From Actinobacteria bacterium OK074 (GTDB lineage: Bacteria > Actinomycetota > Actinomycetes > Streptomycetales > Streptomycetaceae): a DNA stretch of 35,715 nt. Each line of letters opens with the position of its first letter. Position 1 is the first letter of the stretch. Both the position numbers and the translations under genes were made by a program. The notes under the pieces are model-generated. The model saw only the letters and a program-made list of their open reading frames with translations, searched no databases and was not told the origin of the DNA. This document shows, piece after piece, positions 15,700 through 24,042 of the stretch. The DNA is taken from contig LJCV01000312.1 of NCBI GenBank assembly GCA_001298575.1, positions 1 to 35,715 on the forward strand. The letters are read 5' to 3'.

Positions 15700-18600
15700 G
15701 GCATCACCTCCAGCGCGACCGCCTCCGTATAGGCCACCTGCCCGTGCCAGGCCACCTTCGCCATCAGCCAGTACGACCCCGGCTCCAGCGCGCCGCCGTC
15801 GACCTCGACGACCGGCTCGACCTGCTCCCCGGCGGGGACGACGAAGCCCTGCACGCCCGGCGCCACGCCCTGCCAGGTGCCCCACGAGGACACCGCCCAC
15901 AGGGTGCCGCTCACCGGCCCCCGGGTGGTGTTGCGGACCGTCAGGGGCACCCGGACCCGCTCGCCCCGGCGCACCCGCACATGGTCCGCCCCGAGTCCGG
16001 TCACCAGTGCGGGCCCGGTGCGGCCGTCCGGTTCGCCCCCGGGGACGGCACCCGGCACGTCGAGCGCGACGGCGTCCTCGTAGGTCTGCCCCGCGTACGA
16101 CAGGTGCGCCTTGAGCCAGTGGCGGCCGGGGGAGGCGTCCGGCGGGGGTGTGACGGTGACCTCGGCGAGGCTGAAGCCGTTCGGGCCGAGCGCGTACGGC
16201 AGTTCGGGGGGCTCGGTGCGCCAGCCGGGCGGCACCTGGAGGGCCACCGTGCCCGTCACGGACGCGTCGGTGAGTTCCGCGCCGATCCGGACCGTCGCGG
16301 TGACCGGCCCCGCGGCGGTGAGCACGCCCGGCGACAGGTACACCGCGACGGGCATGTTGCCGCGCGGGGCGGGACCCGAATTCTGCAGCCAGTACCGGGT
16401 GTGGACGGGCTGCGCGGGCTCGTGCGCGGCGACCCCGGAACCGGCCGCCGCGCCGAACTCGCCGGAGGGCCCCGCGGGCGTCGCCAGGACGGTGGCGACC
16501 TCGAAGCCGGTCAGGTCGGCGCCGAGGCCACCGTCCTCGTCCGGGGACAGGGGCTCCCCGGGCGTCTCCAGGACGTCGGCGCGGGAGCCGGCCGTCCAGT
16601 CCAGGGGACCGCGCACGCGTGCGTGCACCGGCCGTCCGTTGACCTCGTGCATCCGTACGACGACCCCGCGCGTCGGATCGGCGGCGGCCGTGCTGGCCCG
16701 CGCGAGCGGGGAGCCCAGCGGCTTGAGCGCGTCCAGGAGCACCTCACCGGCCGGCTCCAGGGCCAGCAGCGTGGCCGTGCGCGGCAGTTCGCCGGTCCCC
16801 GCGGGGCGGCTCACGCGCGCGGTCAGCGGATGGTTGTAGGCGTGCCCGGCCCGCGGCAGCCCGAGGTCGCGCCAGTCGCCCGCGCCGCCGACGACGGCGT
16901 AGTCGAAGGTGTGCGACCAGCGCTGCAACTGGAACGCCGAACCGTCGGGCGCGGTGCGCCGGGGCGGGTCGACCCAGATGCCCGAGGGCCAGCCGGTGCA
17001 CGAGCGCATCAGCGACATGTACAGGTCGCCCGAGGAGGTCACCACACAACCGGGCGTGCCCCGGTTGAGCACGGCGAAGCTGGTGCCGTCCCAGGCGTCG
17101 CCCGGCGGCAGCGCCTCCCCGCCGCCCGCCGCCGTCGCCTTGAGGACCGCCCGGTCCAGGTCGGCGACGAGCGCGTCGACGGCCTTGGCGTCGTCCTCGG
17201 CGCGGGTGCCCGCCACCACCAGCAGCGGCAGCTTCTCCAGGTCGCGCAGGTCGGCCCCGGGCACCCACTCCTCGCGCAGCGAGGCCCGCGGCGCCACCCA
17301 CACCGCGGCCACCCCGCGCGCGGCCAGCTGGCGGCGCAGTTCGCGGTCGGCGGCCGGGTCCCAGCCCAGCGCCTCGGCGACCACCGCGTTGCGCTCGGGC
17401 GTGCCCACCGCGATGCGCAGGTCGGGCAGGTTGGAGTCGATCTCCAGGTCGCCGTAGCGCGGACCGCCGGCGATCGTCGAGGTCGCGGTGACGCCCGCGC
17501 GGACCAGGGCGGCCGCGAGCGGCACGCCGAGGGCGCCCGCCTCGTCCCAGGAGGTGTAGATCAGTTCGGCCACGCCGACCGCGCGGTGGCCCAGCACCCG
17601 GCCGCTCTCGTCGGAGATCTCCACGCGCGCGGTGGAACCGAGCCCGAACCAGGTGTTGGCCGGGTTGTCGAGCGTCCACGGGAACTGCTCGCTGTCCACC
17701 TCGACGAAGCCGAAGCCGCGCCCGATGACCGCGTCGGCCACCTCGTGCACCGGCAGCCCGCCGCGCACGTCACAGGGCCAGCGCACCCGGACGAGCCGGT
17801 CGGCGCCGTCGTAGCCGTCGATCGTGGTTGCCACGTCCAGGCGGTCCACGCCGGTCCACAGCGTCAGGCGCTGGGTGTAGCGGAACACGCCGAGGTCGGC
17901 GGTGACGGTGATCCGCGCACCGGCGGGGGAGTGCTCGACGCGCACGTCGGCGCGCACGTCACGGCTGCGGGCGGCGGTGGTCCCGGTCGGGGTGAGGTGC
18001 CAGGGGCCCTCGCCGAAGCGCGGGTGGCGCGGGTACTCCTCCTGTACGACCAGCTCGTTGCCGATGTCCCCGGCGCGCAGCAGCTCACGGTTCTCCGTCA
18101 GCGACCGCAGGCTGCTGACACCGCCGCCGCGCGCCGGGTCGACGGTGATCTCGTAGAACGCGTTGCGGATGGTGACGCCTTCGCCGCGCGCCCACTGCGG
18201 CGCGCTGCCCTCCGCGAGGGAGAACGCCTTCAGGCCCAGCCCCGGGGCCTCCGGTACGACGACCCGCAGGCGCCCGTCCGCCTCGCGCACGGCGGGCAGC
18301 GGGCTGCCGTCCCCGTCCACCGGGACCAGGCCCGGATCGTCGAGGGTCAGGACGTCCCGGCGCTCCCAGGTGGCCGCGTTGAAGACGACCAGGTCGGTGC
18401 CGTCGCCGGGCGCGACGTGGTCGGCCAGGGCCTGGGTCGCGTCGGCGTGCACCTCTTCGGCGAGGTCGGCCAGTTCGCGCCAGCCCGTCATCAGGTCGAT
18501 GTACACCTGGTCGGACTCGGAACCGGTGATCGCGTCGTGGTGGGCGCCGTAGATCAGCTGCCGCCACGCCTTGTCGAGCGCCGCGTCCGGGTACGCGTGC

Positions 18601-19970
18601 CCGGTGACCAGGGACGCGAGCGTCGCCCACGCCTCCGCGTCGGCCAGCAGCGTCTCGCCGTACCGCTGGGCTTGCTTGGTGTCGATGTAGGAGACGTCCT
18701 TGCCGGTGTACACCGGGTTCATGTCCCGCGTCTGCGGCGACGCCCTGCGCCCCTCGGCCTCCAACTCGGCCCGTACGGCGGCGAAGAAGTCCCGCGGCAC
18801 CCCGCTGACGAACCGGGGCCAGACGTACTTCTCGTTCCAGTCGCGGTGGATGCCCATCACCCAGCGGCACGGCGGCGCGTAGTCACCGCCGACCGGCAGC
18901 AGCACGTTACGGGTCAGGGCCACCTTCTTGAGACCCTTGAACAGCTTGAGCGCGGCCTGTTCCGCCTGCGGGAGCGTGGGCGCGTTGTCGATGACCCAGC
19001 CCGCCCCGTAGTGGTTGACCATGTACGCGGTCAGCAGCCCGCGTCCGGAGGGGGCGATCCAGTCGAACTCGGCCGGGAACTGCATCCGTTCGGGATCCCG
19101 CGGCTCCTCGCCGAACACCGAGAGGGTGGGTCCCCACTGGTGGAAGGGCCCGCGCGCCCACGAACTGGAGCTGATGCCCGCGTCCGCCATCAGCCCCGGG
19201 AACTGCGGGTCGTGCCCGAACGCGTCCAGCTGCCAGGCGGTCTCGGGCGAGCCGCCCATGACCCCGCGCTGGTAGCCGTCGCCGTAGACGGCGTTGCGGA
19301 CGGTGGCCTCGGCGCCGGTCAGGTTGGTGTTGGGCTCGTTGTAGGTGCCGCCCATGATCTCGATGCGCCCGGTGCGCAGCAACTCCCGCAAGAACGCCCG
19401 CTCCTCGGGGAAGGCGTCCCAGTACGGCTTGAGGTAGTCGACCTCCGCGAGCACGAAGGTGTACGCCGGATCCCGCCGCGCCAGGTCGCAGTGCGCCCGC
19501 ACCAGGCTCATCCCGGACTGGCCGCGCGAGTCGAAGGTGCGCGCCGGCAGCCCGGTGGAGGCCGGATCGTCGGCCACGTCCCAGGTCTCCGTGTACGCGC
19601 CCTGCGTGTTCCACCACACGGGGTCGTAGTGGAAGTGGCTGACCATGAACATCGTCCAGCCCGGCTCCGCGGCCGTGAACTCCCCCTCCGCCACCGCCTC
19701 CTGGGCCGTGTCACCGGTGTCCCGGGCCCGCACGGTCACCGGGCAGCTCTCGCCGGGGGCGAGGTCGCCGCGCACGGGTATCTCGGCGCGTACGGTGCCG
19801 TCGTCGCCCACGGTCACACGGGTCTCCCCGTGGCCGCGGACCCCCGGGCCCTCGGTGGTGAGCAGCACCGTACGTCCGGGAACATGGCCGACCTCGGCCG
19901 CCAGCACCTGGTACGGCTGCTCCGGGGTGCCGACGAAAAGCTCGGTCGACTCGACTGAGGTGACGCGCAT
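15696..19970 (-). CDS. GH38 alpha-mannosidase, large cytoplasmic form
   Basis: A 1424-residue glycoside hydrolase family 38 enzyme that releases alpha-mannose by a retaining mechanism with one divalent metal, usually zinc. SHFHYDPVW (~111-119) gives ligands His114 and Asp116. QLDAFGHD supplies the nucleophile and ligand Asp249, and GAHHDAITGSESDQVY (~475-490) the last His ligand. The long C-terminal half contains the beta-sandwich domains of the family and, at about 1180-1310, a NEW3-like module (TVRIGAELTDASVTG, WLKAHLSYAGQTYED). It is longer than the ~1000 residues common for bacterial members because of these modules and a ~100-residue N-terminal beta region. No signal peptide, so it acts on imported glycans. 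ATG 19970 follows TAGGAGA. It heads an operon with the His-rich protein and is preceded by two operator-like sites. Confidence 0.93.
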   Translation of the reverse strand: MRVTSVESTELFVGTPEQPYQVLAAEVGHVPGRTVLLTTEGPGVRGHGETRVTVGDDGTVRAEIPVRGDLAPGESCPVTVRARDTGDTAQEAVAEGEFTAAEPGWTMFMVSHFHYDPVWWNTQGAYTETWDVADDPASTGLPARTFDSRGQSGMSLVRAHCDLARRDPAYTFVLAEVDYLKPYWDAFPEERAFLRELLRTGRIEIMGGTYNEPNTNLTGAEATVRNAVYGDGYQRGVMGGSPETAWQLDAFGHDPQFPGLMADAGISSSSWARGPFHQWGPTLSVFGEEPRDPERMQFPAEFDWIAPSGRGLLTAYMVNHYGAGWVIDNAPTLPQAEQAALKLFKGLKKVALTRNVLLPVGGDYAPPCRWVMGIHRDWNEKYVWPRFVSGVPRDFFAAVRAELEAEGRRASPQTRDMNPVYTGKDVSYIDTKQAQRYGETLLADAEAWATLASLVTGHAYPDAALDKAWRQLIYGAHHDAITGSESDQVYIDLMTGWRELADLAEEVHADATQALADHVAPGDGTDLVVFNAATWERRDVLTLDDPGLVPVDGDGSPLPAVREADGRLRVVVPEAPGLGLKAFSLAEGSAPQWARGEGVTIRNAFYEITVDPARGGGVSSLRSLTENRELLRAGDIGNELVVQEEYPRHPRFGEGPWHLTPTGTTAARSRDVRADVRVEHSPAGARITVTADLGVFRYTQRLTLWTGVDRLDVATTIDGYDGADRLVRVRWPCDVRGGLPVHEVADAVIGRGFGFVEVDSEQFPWTLDNPANTWFGLGSTARVEISDESGRVLGHRAVGVAELIYTSWDEAGALGVPLAAALVRAGVTATSTIAGGPRYGDLEIDSNLPDLRIAVGTPERNAVVAEALGWDPAADRELRRQLAARGVAAVWVAPRASLREEWVPGADLRDLEKLPLLVVAGTRAEDDAKAVDALVADLDRAVLKATAAGGGEALPPGDAWDGTSFAVLNRGTPGCVVTSSGDLYMSLMRSCTGWPSGIWVDPPRRTAPDGSAFQLQRWSHTFDYAVVGGAGDWRDLGLPRAGHAYNHPLTARVSRPAGTGELPRTATLLALEPAGEVLLDALKPLGSPLARASTAAADPTRGVVVRMHEVNGRPVHARVRGPLDWTAGSRADVLETPGEPLSPDEDGGLGADLTGFEVATVLATPAGPSGEFGAAAGSGVAAHEPAQPVHTRYWLQNSGPAPRGNMPVAVYLSPGVLTAAGPVTATVRIGAELTDASVTGTVALQVPPGWRTEPPELPYALGPNGFSLAEVTVTPPPDASPGRHWLKAHLSYAGQTYEDAVALDVPGAVPGGEPDGRTGPALVTGLGADHVRVRRGERVRVPLTVRNTTRGPVSGTLWAVSSWGTWQGVAPGVQGFVVPAGEQVEPVVEVDGGALEPGSYWLMAKVAWHGQVAYTEAVALEVMP

Positions 19971-20020
19971 GGGTCTCCTACGAGGGGATCGGCGGGGGTT
20001 TCATCCTGGCACCGATCGGA

Positions 20021-20063
20021 TGGTTCAATCAACCACTTGGATGTTTCCTTGGTGGTTCATCCA
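20021..20063. promoter_or_regulatory. Pair of putative operators upstream of GH38
   Basis: TGGTTCAATCAACCA (20021-20035) is a palindrome with arms TGGTT/AACCA; a second site GGTGGTTCATCCA lies at 20051-20063. They are placed 50-95 bases before the alpha-mannosidase start. The flank ACCGATCGG (20011-20019) recurs at 21172-21180 in front of the regulator gene. This is the clearest representative of the site family found throughout the locus. Confidence 0.65.
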
Positions 20064-20084
20064 TGCACATCCGGGTACACGAAA

Positions 20085-20107
20085 GCCGCCCGGCGGAGCC
20101 GGACGGC
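20085..20107 (-). terminator. Terminator after the RpiR-type regulator gene
   Basis: GCCGCCCGGC / GCCGGACGGC forms a 10-bp stem with one mismatch and a GGA loop, about 25 bases beyond the regulator stop. On the - strand it is followed by TTTCG. It separates the regulator transcript from the GH38 promoter. Confidence 0.6.
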
Positions 20108-20132
20108 GTGACGTGAAGGGCTCTGGGGCGCG

Positions 20133-21044
20133 TCAGCGGGTGCGGCGGGACTTCACCACGTGCTGGCGCGCGATGTGGTCGGTCAGCGCCAGCGAGGCGC
20201 TGGCCCGGGCGTACGACAGCTGCGCCACGCGCACGTACAGCAGGTCGACCAGGACCAGCACCGAGTGCCGGACCCCGATGGCGCCCGCCAGGAAACTGGT
20301 CTCCGGCGACGACGAGACCAGGCGCACGTCCGCGTCCTTGGCCAGCGGCGAGCGCGGGTCGGCGGTGATGGCCACCGTGGTCGCGCCGCGCTCCTTGGCC
20401 AGCTCGAACGGCTCGATCGTCTCCCGGGTCGAGCCCGAGTGGGAGATGCCGATCGCCACGTCCGCCGGGGTGAGCAGCGCCGCGGAGGTGGTCGCCCCGT
20501 GCACCTCGGTCCAGCCGCGCACCGCGCAGCCGATCCGGAAGAGCCGGGTCTCGGTCTCGACGGCCACCGCGCCGCTCCCGCAGGTACCGTAGACGTCGAT
20601 CCGGCGGGCCTTGGCCACGGCCTGGGCGGCGCGCTCGATCGCGTCGAGGTCGACCCGGTCGATGGTCTGCTGCACCGCCCGCAGGTCCGCGCTGCCCACC
20701 ACCTGCACGACCCGCTCCAGGTCGTCGTCGGGGGAGATGTCGGGGCCGATCTCGGCGGTGCCCCAGTCCGAGACCTCGCCGCGGCCCCGCTCCTGGGCCA
20801 GCTCGATCAGCAGGTGCTGGTAGGAGTCGAGGCCGATGGCGCGGCAGAAGCGGGTGACGGTCGCCTGTGAGGTGCCGGTGCGGCGGCCCAGCTCGGCGGC
20901 CGAGCTGTGGGTGACGGCCGCGGGGTCCGCGAGGATCAGCTCGCCCACCTTCCGCAGCGAGCCGGCCAGCCGGGGCAGTTCGGTGCGGATCCGGGTGGTG
21001 ACGTCCGTCGGGGGCAGTCCGCCGCCGGTGCCGTTCCGTTCCAT
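20133..21044 (-). CDS. MurR/RpiR-family transcriptional regulator
   Basis: A 303-residue regulator with an N-terminal RpiR-type helix-turn-helix (residues ~15-90: LRKVGELILADPAAVTHSSAAELGRRTGTSQATVTRFCRAIG) and a C-terminal SIS domain that binds phosphosugars (IDVYGTCGSGAVAVE, VAIGISHSGSTRETIEPFELAKERGATTVAIT). In this family an amino-sugar or sugar phosphate usually relieves repression or switches activation. ATG 21044 follows GAGGAGA. Its gene is central in the locus, divergent from the SIS gene and upstream of GH38. Its own promoter carries GAATGTATCAGCCACC, nearly identical to the element before the GH5-like gene, so autoregulation is likely. It is the best candidate for the protein that binds the repeated TGGTT...AACCA-type sites. 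Confidence 0.9.
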   Translation of the reverse strand: MERNGTGGGLPPTDVTTRIRTELPRLAGSLRKVGELILADPAAVTHSSAAELGRRTGTSQATVTRFCRAIGLDSYQHLLIELAQERGRGEVSDWGTAEIGPDISPDDDLERVVQVVGSADLRAVQQTIDRVDLDAIERAAQAVAKARRIDVYGTCGSGAVAVETETRLFRIGCAVRGWTEVHGATTSAALLTPADVAIGISHSGSTRETIEPFELAKERGATTVAITADPRSPLAKDADVRLVSSSPETSFLAGAIGVRHSVLVLVDLLYVRVAQLSYARASASLALTDHIARQHVVKSRRTR

Positions 21045-21129
21045 GCGTCGCTCGATCTCCTCGGTGCGGGGGTGCGGGCCCCGGTGGGGCGGACCCGGTG
21101 GTCGGCGGACCGGTCCGCCGACTGTTCGA

Positions 21130-21183
21130 GAATGTATCAGCCACCGATCGACAGCCCGATTGAAATTCAGGACCGATCGGTGG
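21130..21183. promoter_or_regulatory. Regulator promoter element and 10-bp inverted repeat
   Basis: GAATGTATCAGCCACC (21130-21145) matches the element at 7957-7972 in 15 of 16 bases and contains TACATT, read toward the regulator gene. It overlaps an exact 10-bp inverted repeat CCACCGATCG (21141-21150) / CGATCGGTGG (21174-21183). The right arm includes the palindrome ACCGATCGGT, whose core is also found before GH38. This suggests looped or cooperative binding at the regulator's own promoter. Confidence 0.5.
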
Positions 21184-21297
21184 ACAAGGGGCAGAGAGGA
21201 ACGGGCGAGGGGGATGGCCAGGGTGTGGGTGTGCGGCCGGGCATTGCCCGTTCTCCCCCTCCTGTGATTTATTCATTCAGTAGTAGTCGTAAGAGAT

Positions 21298-21313
21298 GGT
21301 GGTTTCATCCACC
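21298..21313. promoter_or_regulatory. Palindromic operator in the leader of the SIS gene
   Basis: GGTGGTTTCATCCACC has perfect five-base arms GGTGG/CCACC around TTTCAT. It is placed 15 bases before the GTG start of the SIS gene. It overlaps the alternative ATG at 21296, which argues that 21329 is the true start. It resembles GGTGGTTCATCCA at 20051. Confidence 0.6.
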
Positions 21314-21328
21314 GGTGGGGAGTGCCAC

Positions 21329-22093
21329 GTGTCCGTCGAGTCCGTGAACGCCGACGGCTTCGCGCGCGAGAGTCTGGCGGTCCTCGACCGCGTCGCCGAA
21401 TCGGCCCGCGGCGAGGTGCGCCGGGCCGCCGAACTGATCGCCGAGTGCGTGGCCGCCGACGGCGTGATCCAGGCGTTCGGCACCGGCCACTCGCAGGCCC
21501 TGGTCCTCGAACTCGCCGGCCGCGCCGGCGGCCTGGTGCCGACCAACCGGCTCAGCATCGCCGACCTCGTCCTGTTCGGCGGCGAGGACCCGAGCGTCCT
21601 GGACGACCCGCTCCTGGAGCGCCGCTCCGGCGTCGCCGAGCGGCTCTACCAGCTCGCCGAGCCGCAGGCCCAGGACCTCTTCGTGATCATCTCCAACTCG
21701 GGCGTCAACAACGTCATCGTGGAGATGGCCCTGCACGCCAAGGACTGGGGCCACAAGGTCATCGCCATCACCTCCCTCACCCACACCCGGGCGGTCACCG
21801 CCTCCCACCCCAGCGGCAGCAAGCTCGCCGACATCGCCGACGTCGTCCTCGACAACTCGGCCCCGCGCGGCGACGCACTCCTCGACCTGCCCGGCGGCGG
21901 CGCGATCGGCGCCCTGTCGACCCTCACGGGCGTCCTGCTGGTCCAGATGGCGGTCGCGGAGAGCGCCGCCGTCCTGCTGGAGGCGGGCAAGCGCCCTCCG
22001 GTGTACGTCTCGGCGAACGTCCCCGGCGGCTTCGAGGGCAACCTGGAGCTGGAGAAGCACTACGCGGGGCGCATCCGCCGCACGGCCAGCTGA
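21329..22093 (+). CDS. SIS-domain sugar-phosphate protein (UPF0309-like)
   Basis: A 254-residue protein made of a single SIS (sugar isomerase) domain with a helical N-terminus. The phosphosugar loops are visible as VIQAFGTGHSQALVLELAGRAGG and LFVIISNSGVNNVIVEMA, followed by DLPGGGAIGALSTLTG. It belongs to the uncharacterised UPF0309 type of SIS proteins. GTG 21329 is chosen because GGTGGGGAG ends seven bases upstream and the earlier in-frame ATG 21296 lies inside the palindromic operator. It is divergent from the RpiR-type regulator and followed by a strong terminator, so it forms a single-gene unit. In this locus it could isomerise or bind an amino-sugar phosphate made by the kinase; the reaction is unknown. 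Confidence 0.85.
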   Translation: MSVESVNADGFARESLAVLDRVAESARGEVRRAAELIAECVAADGVIQAFGTGHSQALVLELAGRAGGLVPTNRLSIADLVLFGGEDPSVLDDPLLERRSGVAERLYQLAEPQAQDLFVIISNSGVNNVIVEMALHAKDWGHKVIAITSLTHTRAVTASHPSGSKLADIADVVLDNSAPRGDALLDLPGGGAIGALSTLTGVLLVQMAVAESAAVLLEAGKRPPVYVSANVPGGFEGNLELEKHYAGRIRRTAS

Positions 22094-22103
22094 CTCCGGA
22101 CGG

Positions 22104-22145
22104 ACGACTGCGGTCCCGGCCCACACGGGCCGGGACCGCAGTCGT
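22104..22145. terminator. Strong bidirectional terminator
   Basis: A perfect 19-bp stem, ACGACTGCGGTCCCGGCCC / GGGCCGGGACCGCAGTCGT, with loop ACAC. It lies between the convergent SIS gene and phosphoesterase gene, marking the right end of the sugar locus. Confidence 0.85.
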
Positions 22146-22158
22146 TGTGCGGGTGCGG

Positions 22159-24042
22159 CTACACGGCCGCCGTCGACGTTCCCGTACGGGCCCGGCGGCG
22201 GCGCAGGGCGAACACGGTGGCCGCCGCCGCACCGGCGGTCAGGACACCGGTGCCGATGGCGATCGGCAGGCCCGCCGAGCCGGAACCGGTGCCGGCGATG
22301 TTCTGCGCGGCCAGTTCCTGGTTGTACGCAGCCAGACCGGACGCGGACGCGACCGTGCGCGAGGAGTGCGGTATCCGCCGCACCGACTTCACGGAGCCGT
22401 CCGCGTTCAGCAGCACCTGCTTGTCGTTGGGGTGCTGGAAGTCGAACATCCCGGCCAGGCTGCCCGCCCGCCGGTCGAAGGAGGCGTCACCGATGCGGCC
22501 GGTGTGCCAGTTGTCCTCGATGAACCGCGTGATCGACGTCTGCTCGGTGGCGGTGTGGTCGATCCTGTCGACCTTGCTGTAGGGCGATATGACCAGCAGC
22601 GGCTGCCGGGTGCCGGGGCCGCAGCGGTCCGCGTACCCGCTCGCGGCGGCCGGACCTGACTGGCAGGCGGCGCTGTCCAGGGCCTTGCCGTTGGAGCCGA
22701 CGGTGGAGTCCGTGGAGCCGTTGAGCACCTTCGAGGTGACGTGGTCGTACCAGCCGTCGGAGTCGTCGTAGGCGACCACGACCGCCGTGGACTTCCACTC
22801 CGGGGACTGCTGGAGCGCGTTGATCTCCTTGATCAGGAAGTTCTGCTCGTCGGTCGGGTCGGAGTAGCCGGCGTGGCCGTCCTGGTACTCGGCCGCCTTC
22901 AGGAAGCTCACCGCGGGAAGGTCGTTCGCCTTCAGCGCCGCGTCGAAGTCCGTCAGGTCGTAGTTGTGGTTGGCGCGCCCGTCGTGCCCGATCTCGGCGA
23001 CCGACGCCGGGGCCAGGTGGTGCGGGTTGGACGTCGACTTGTAGTACTCGAACGGCTCGTGGTGCGGGCTGTAGTCCTCCGAGGCCGCACCGCCGACGTT
23101 GGTGTGGGTGGTGCCGGCGCACTTCGCGTAGTCGCCGCTCTTGCCGTCCCACGCGGTGCTGGGCCGGAAGCCGCCCTGGAACCAACCCCAGGTCACACCC
23201 TTGGCGTTGAGCAGGTCACCGATGTTCCTGCCCTGCATCGACGCGAGCGCGCTGGTGCTCGTGTGGTCCTTGTCGGAGCAGTCGTCGTAGGCCGGGTCGG
23301 GGTCGTTGACCACCGTGCCGACGCCCTTGGCGTCGGGGGAGAGCACGGCGTACGAGTCCGGGGTGGAGGTCTGCTTCGGGTTCTCCGTGCCGGAGGCCGG
23401 GTCGACGGAGATCACGCCGTGGGTCTGACCGGAGATCAGGTTCAGGGCGCCGGGCGTCGAGGGACCGTAGACCGAGCTGAAGGAGTGGTCGTTCAGGGCG
23501 TACTGCTGGGCGTAGTTCCACAGGCCCGTGACGGTGTTGCCGTCGTAGTAGTCCATCACCAGACCGGGCTCGCCGAAGAGGCCGGTGCACTTGTTGACCT
23601 CGGTGTTCTCGACGTACTGGTCGGCCTTGCCGCCGTCGGCCGCGTACTGCTCGGGGCCGTAGGAGTGGTTCTGGTCGCAGGTCATCACCTGCGAACTGCT
23701 CAGCCGCTCGGGCGTGTACAGGTTCGGGTTCGTCTTCAGCAGCCCGGAGTTGAGCAGGTTGTCGGCCTTCGGGGTGTGCGCCGCGGCCTTGAAGGCGGTG
23801 CCGTCGGTGTTGGCCGCCTGGGGGTAGGTGGCGAAGTAGTGGTCGAACGACACGTTCTCGTCGTAGATCACGACCACGTGCTTGATCGGCGTGGCGGTGC
23901 GCGTGCCGGCGGAGTGGTGCCCGCCGGAGGCCGCCGCCGCGGGGACGGCGCCGCCCGCCGTCGCCAGCGCGGCGGCGCCGAGCAGGGCGCCCACACGCGT
24001 CACCCGACGTCGTCCGCCCGAGGATCTTGCTGTGCCGATCAT
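22159..24042 (-). CDS. Secreted, membrane-anchored phosphoesterase (acid phosphatase/phospholipase C family)
   Basis: A 627-residue protein of the phosphoesterase family (PF04185 type: acid phosphatases and non-haemolytic phospholipase C). The N-terminus has GRRRVTRVGALLGAAALATAGGAVPAAAASG, a signal peptide with an Arg-rich start. The catalytic region begins HVVVIYDENVSFDHYFATYP and continues VYGPSTPGALNLISG and VVVAYDDSDGWYDHV. At the C-terminus a Gly/Ser linker, one hydrophobic helix (LPIAIGTGVLTAGAAAATVFAL) and RRRRAR form a membrane anchor, so the enzyme would face outward and release phosphate from organic phosphates. ATG 24042 starts the signal peptide and is preceded by GGAAGG; the open frame extends to 24159 but gives unlike sequence. 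A GTTCGTC-N4-CGTCATT pair upstream, on the - strand, weakly resembles a PhoP box. Confidence 0.87.
   Translation of the reverse strand: MIGTARSSGGRRRVTRVGALLGAAALATAGGAVPAAAASGGHHSAGTRTATPIKHVVVIYDENVSFDHYFATYPQAANTDGTAFKAAAHTPKADNLLNSGLLKTNPNLYTPERLSSSQVMTCDQNHSYGPEQYAADGGKADQYVENTEVNKCTGLFGEPGLVMDYYDGNTVTGLWNYAQQYALNDHSFSSVYGPSTPGALNLISGQTHGVISVDPASGTENPKQTSTPDSYAVLSPDAKGVGTVVNDPDPAYDDCSDKDHTSTSALASMQGRNIGDLLNAKGVTWGWFQGGFRPSTAWDGKSGDYAKCAGTTHTNVGGAASEDYSPHHEPFEYYKSTSNPHHLAPASVAEIGHDGRANHNYDLTDFDAALKANDLPAVSFLKAAEYQDGHAGYSDPTDEQNFLIKEINALQQSPEWKSTAVVVAYDDSDGWYDHVTSKVLNGSTDSTVGSNGKALDSAACQSGPAAASGYADRCGPGTRQPLLVISPYSKVDRIDHTATEQTSITRFIEDNWHTGRIGDASFDRRAGSLAGMFDFQHPNDKQVLLNADGSVKSVRRIPHSSRTVASASGLAAYNQELAAQNIAGTGSGSAGLPIAIGTGVLTAGAAAATVFALRRRRARTGTSTAAV

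Noticed and set aside
15504..19958. A 1484-codon open frame on the + strand opposite GH38
   Set aside because: It is antisense to a gene with unmistakable GH38 catalytic motifs. Its translation is Arg/Gly/His-rich without any domain, as expected from GC-rich third positions of the real gene.
20021..20035. Site interpreted as a DasR-responsive element
   Set aside because: The arms TGGTT/AACCA with a CAATC centre do not match the DasR consensus core TGGTCTAGACCA, and the locus has its own RpiR-type regulator.
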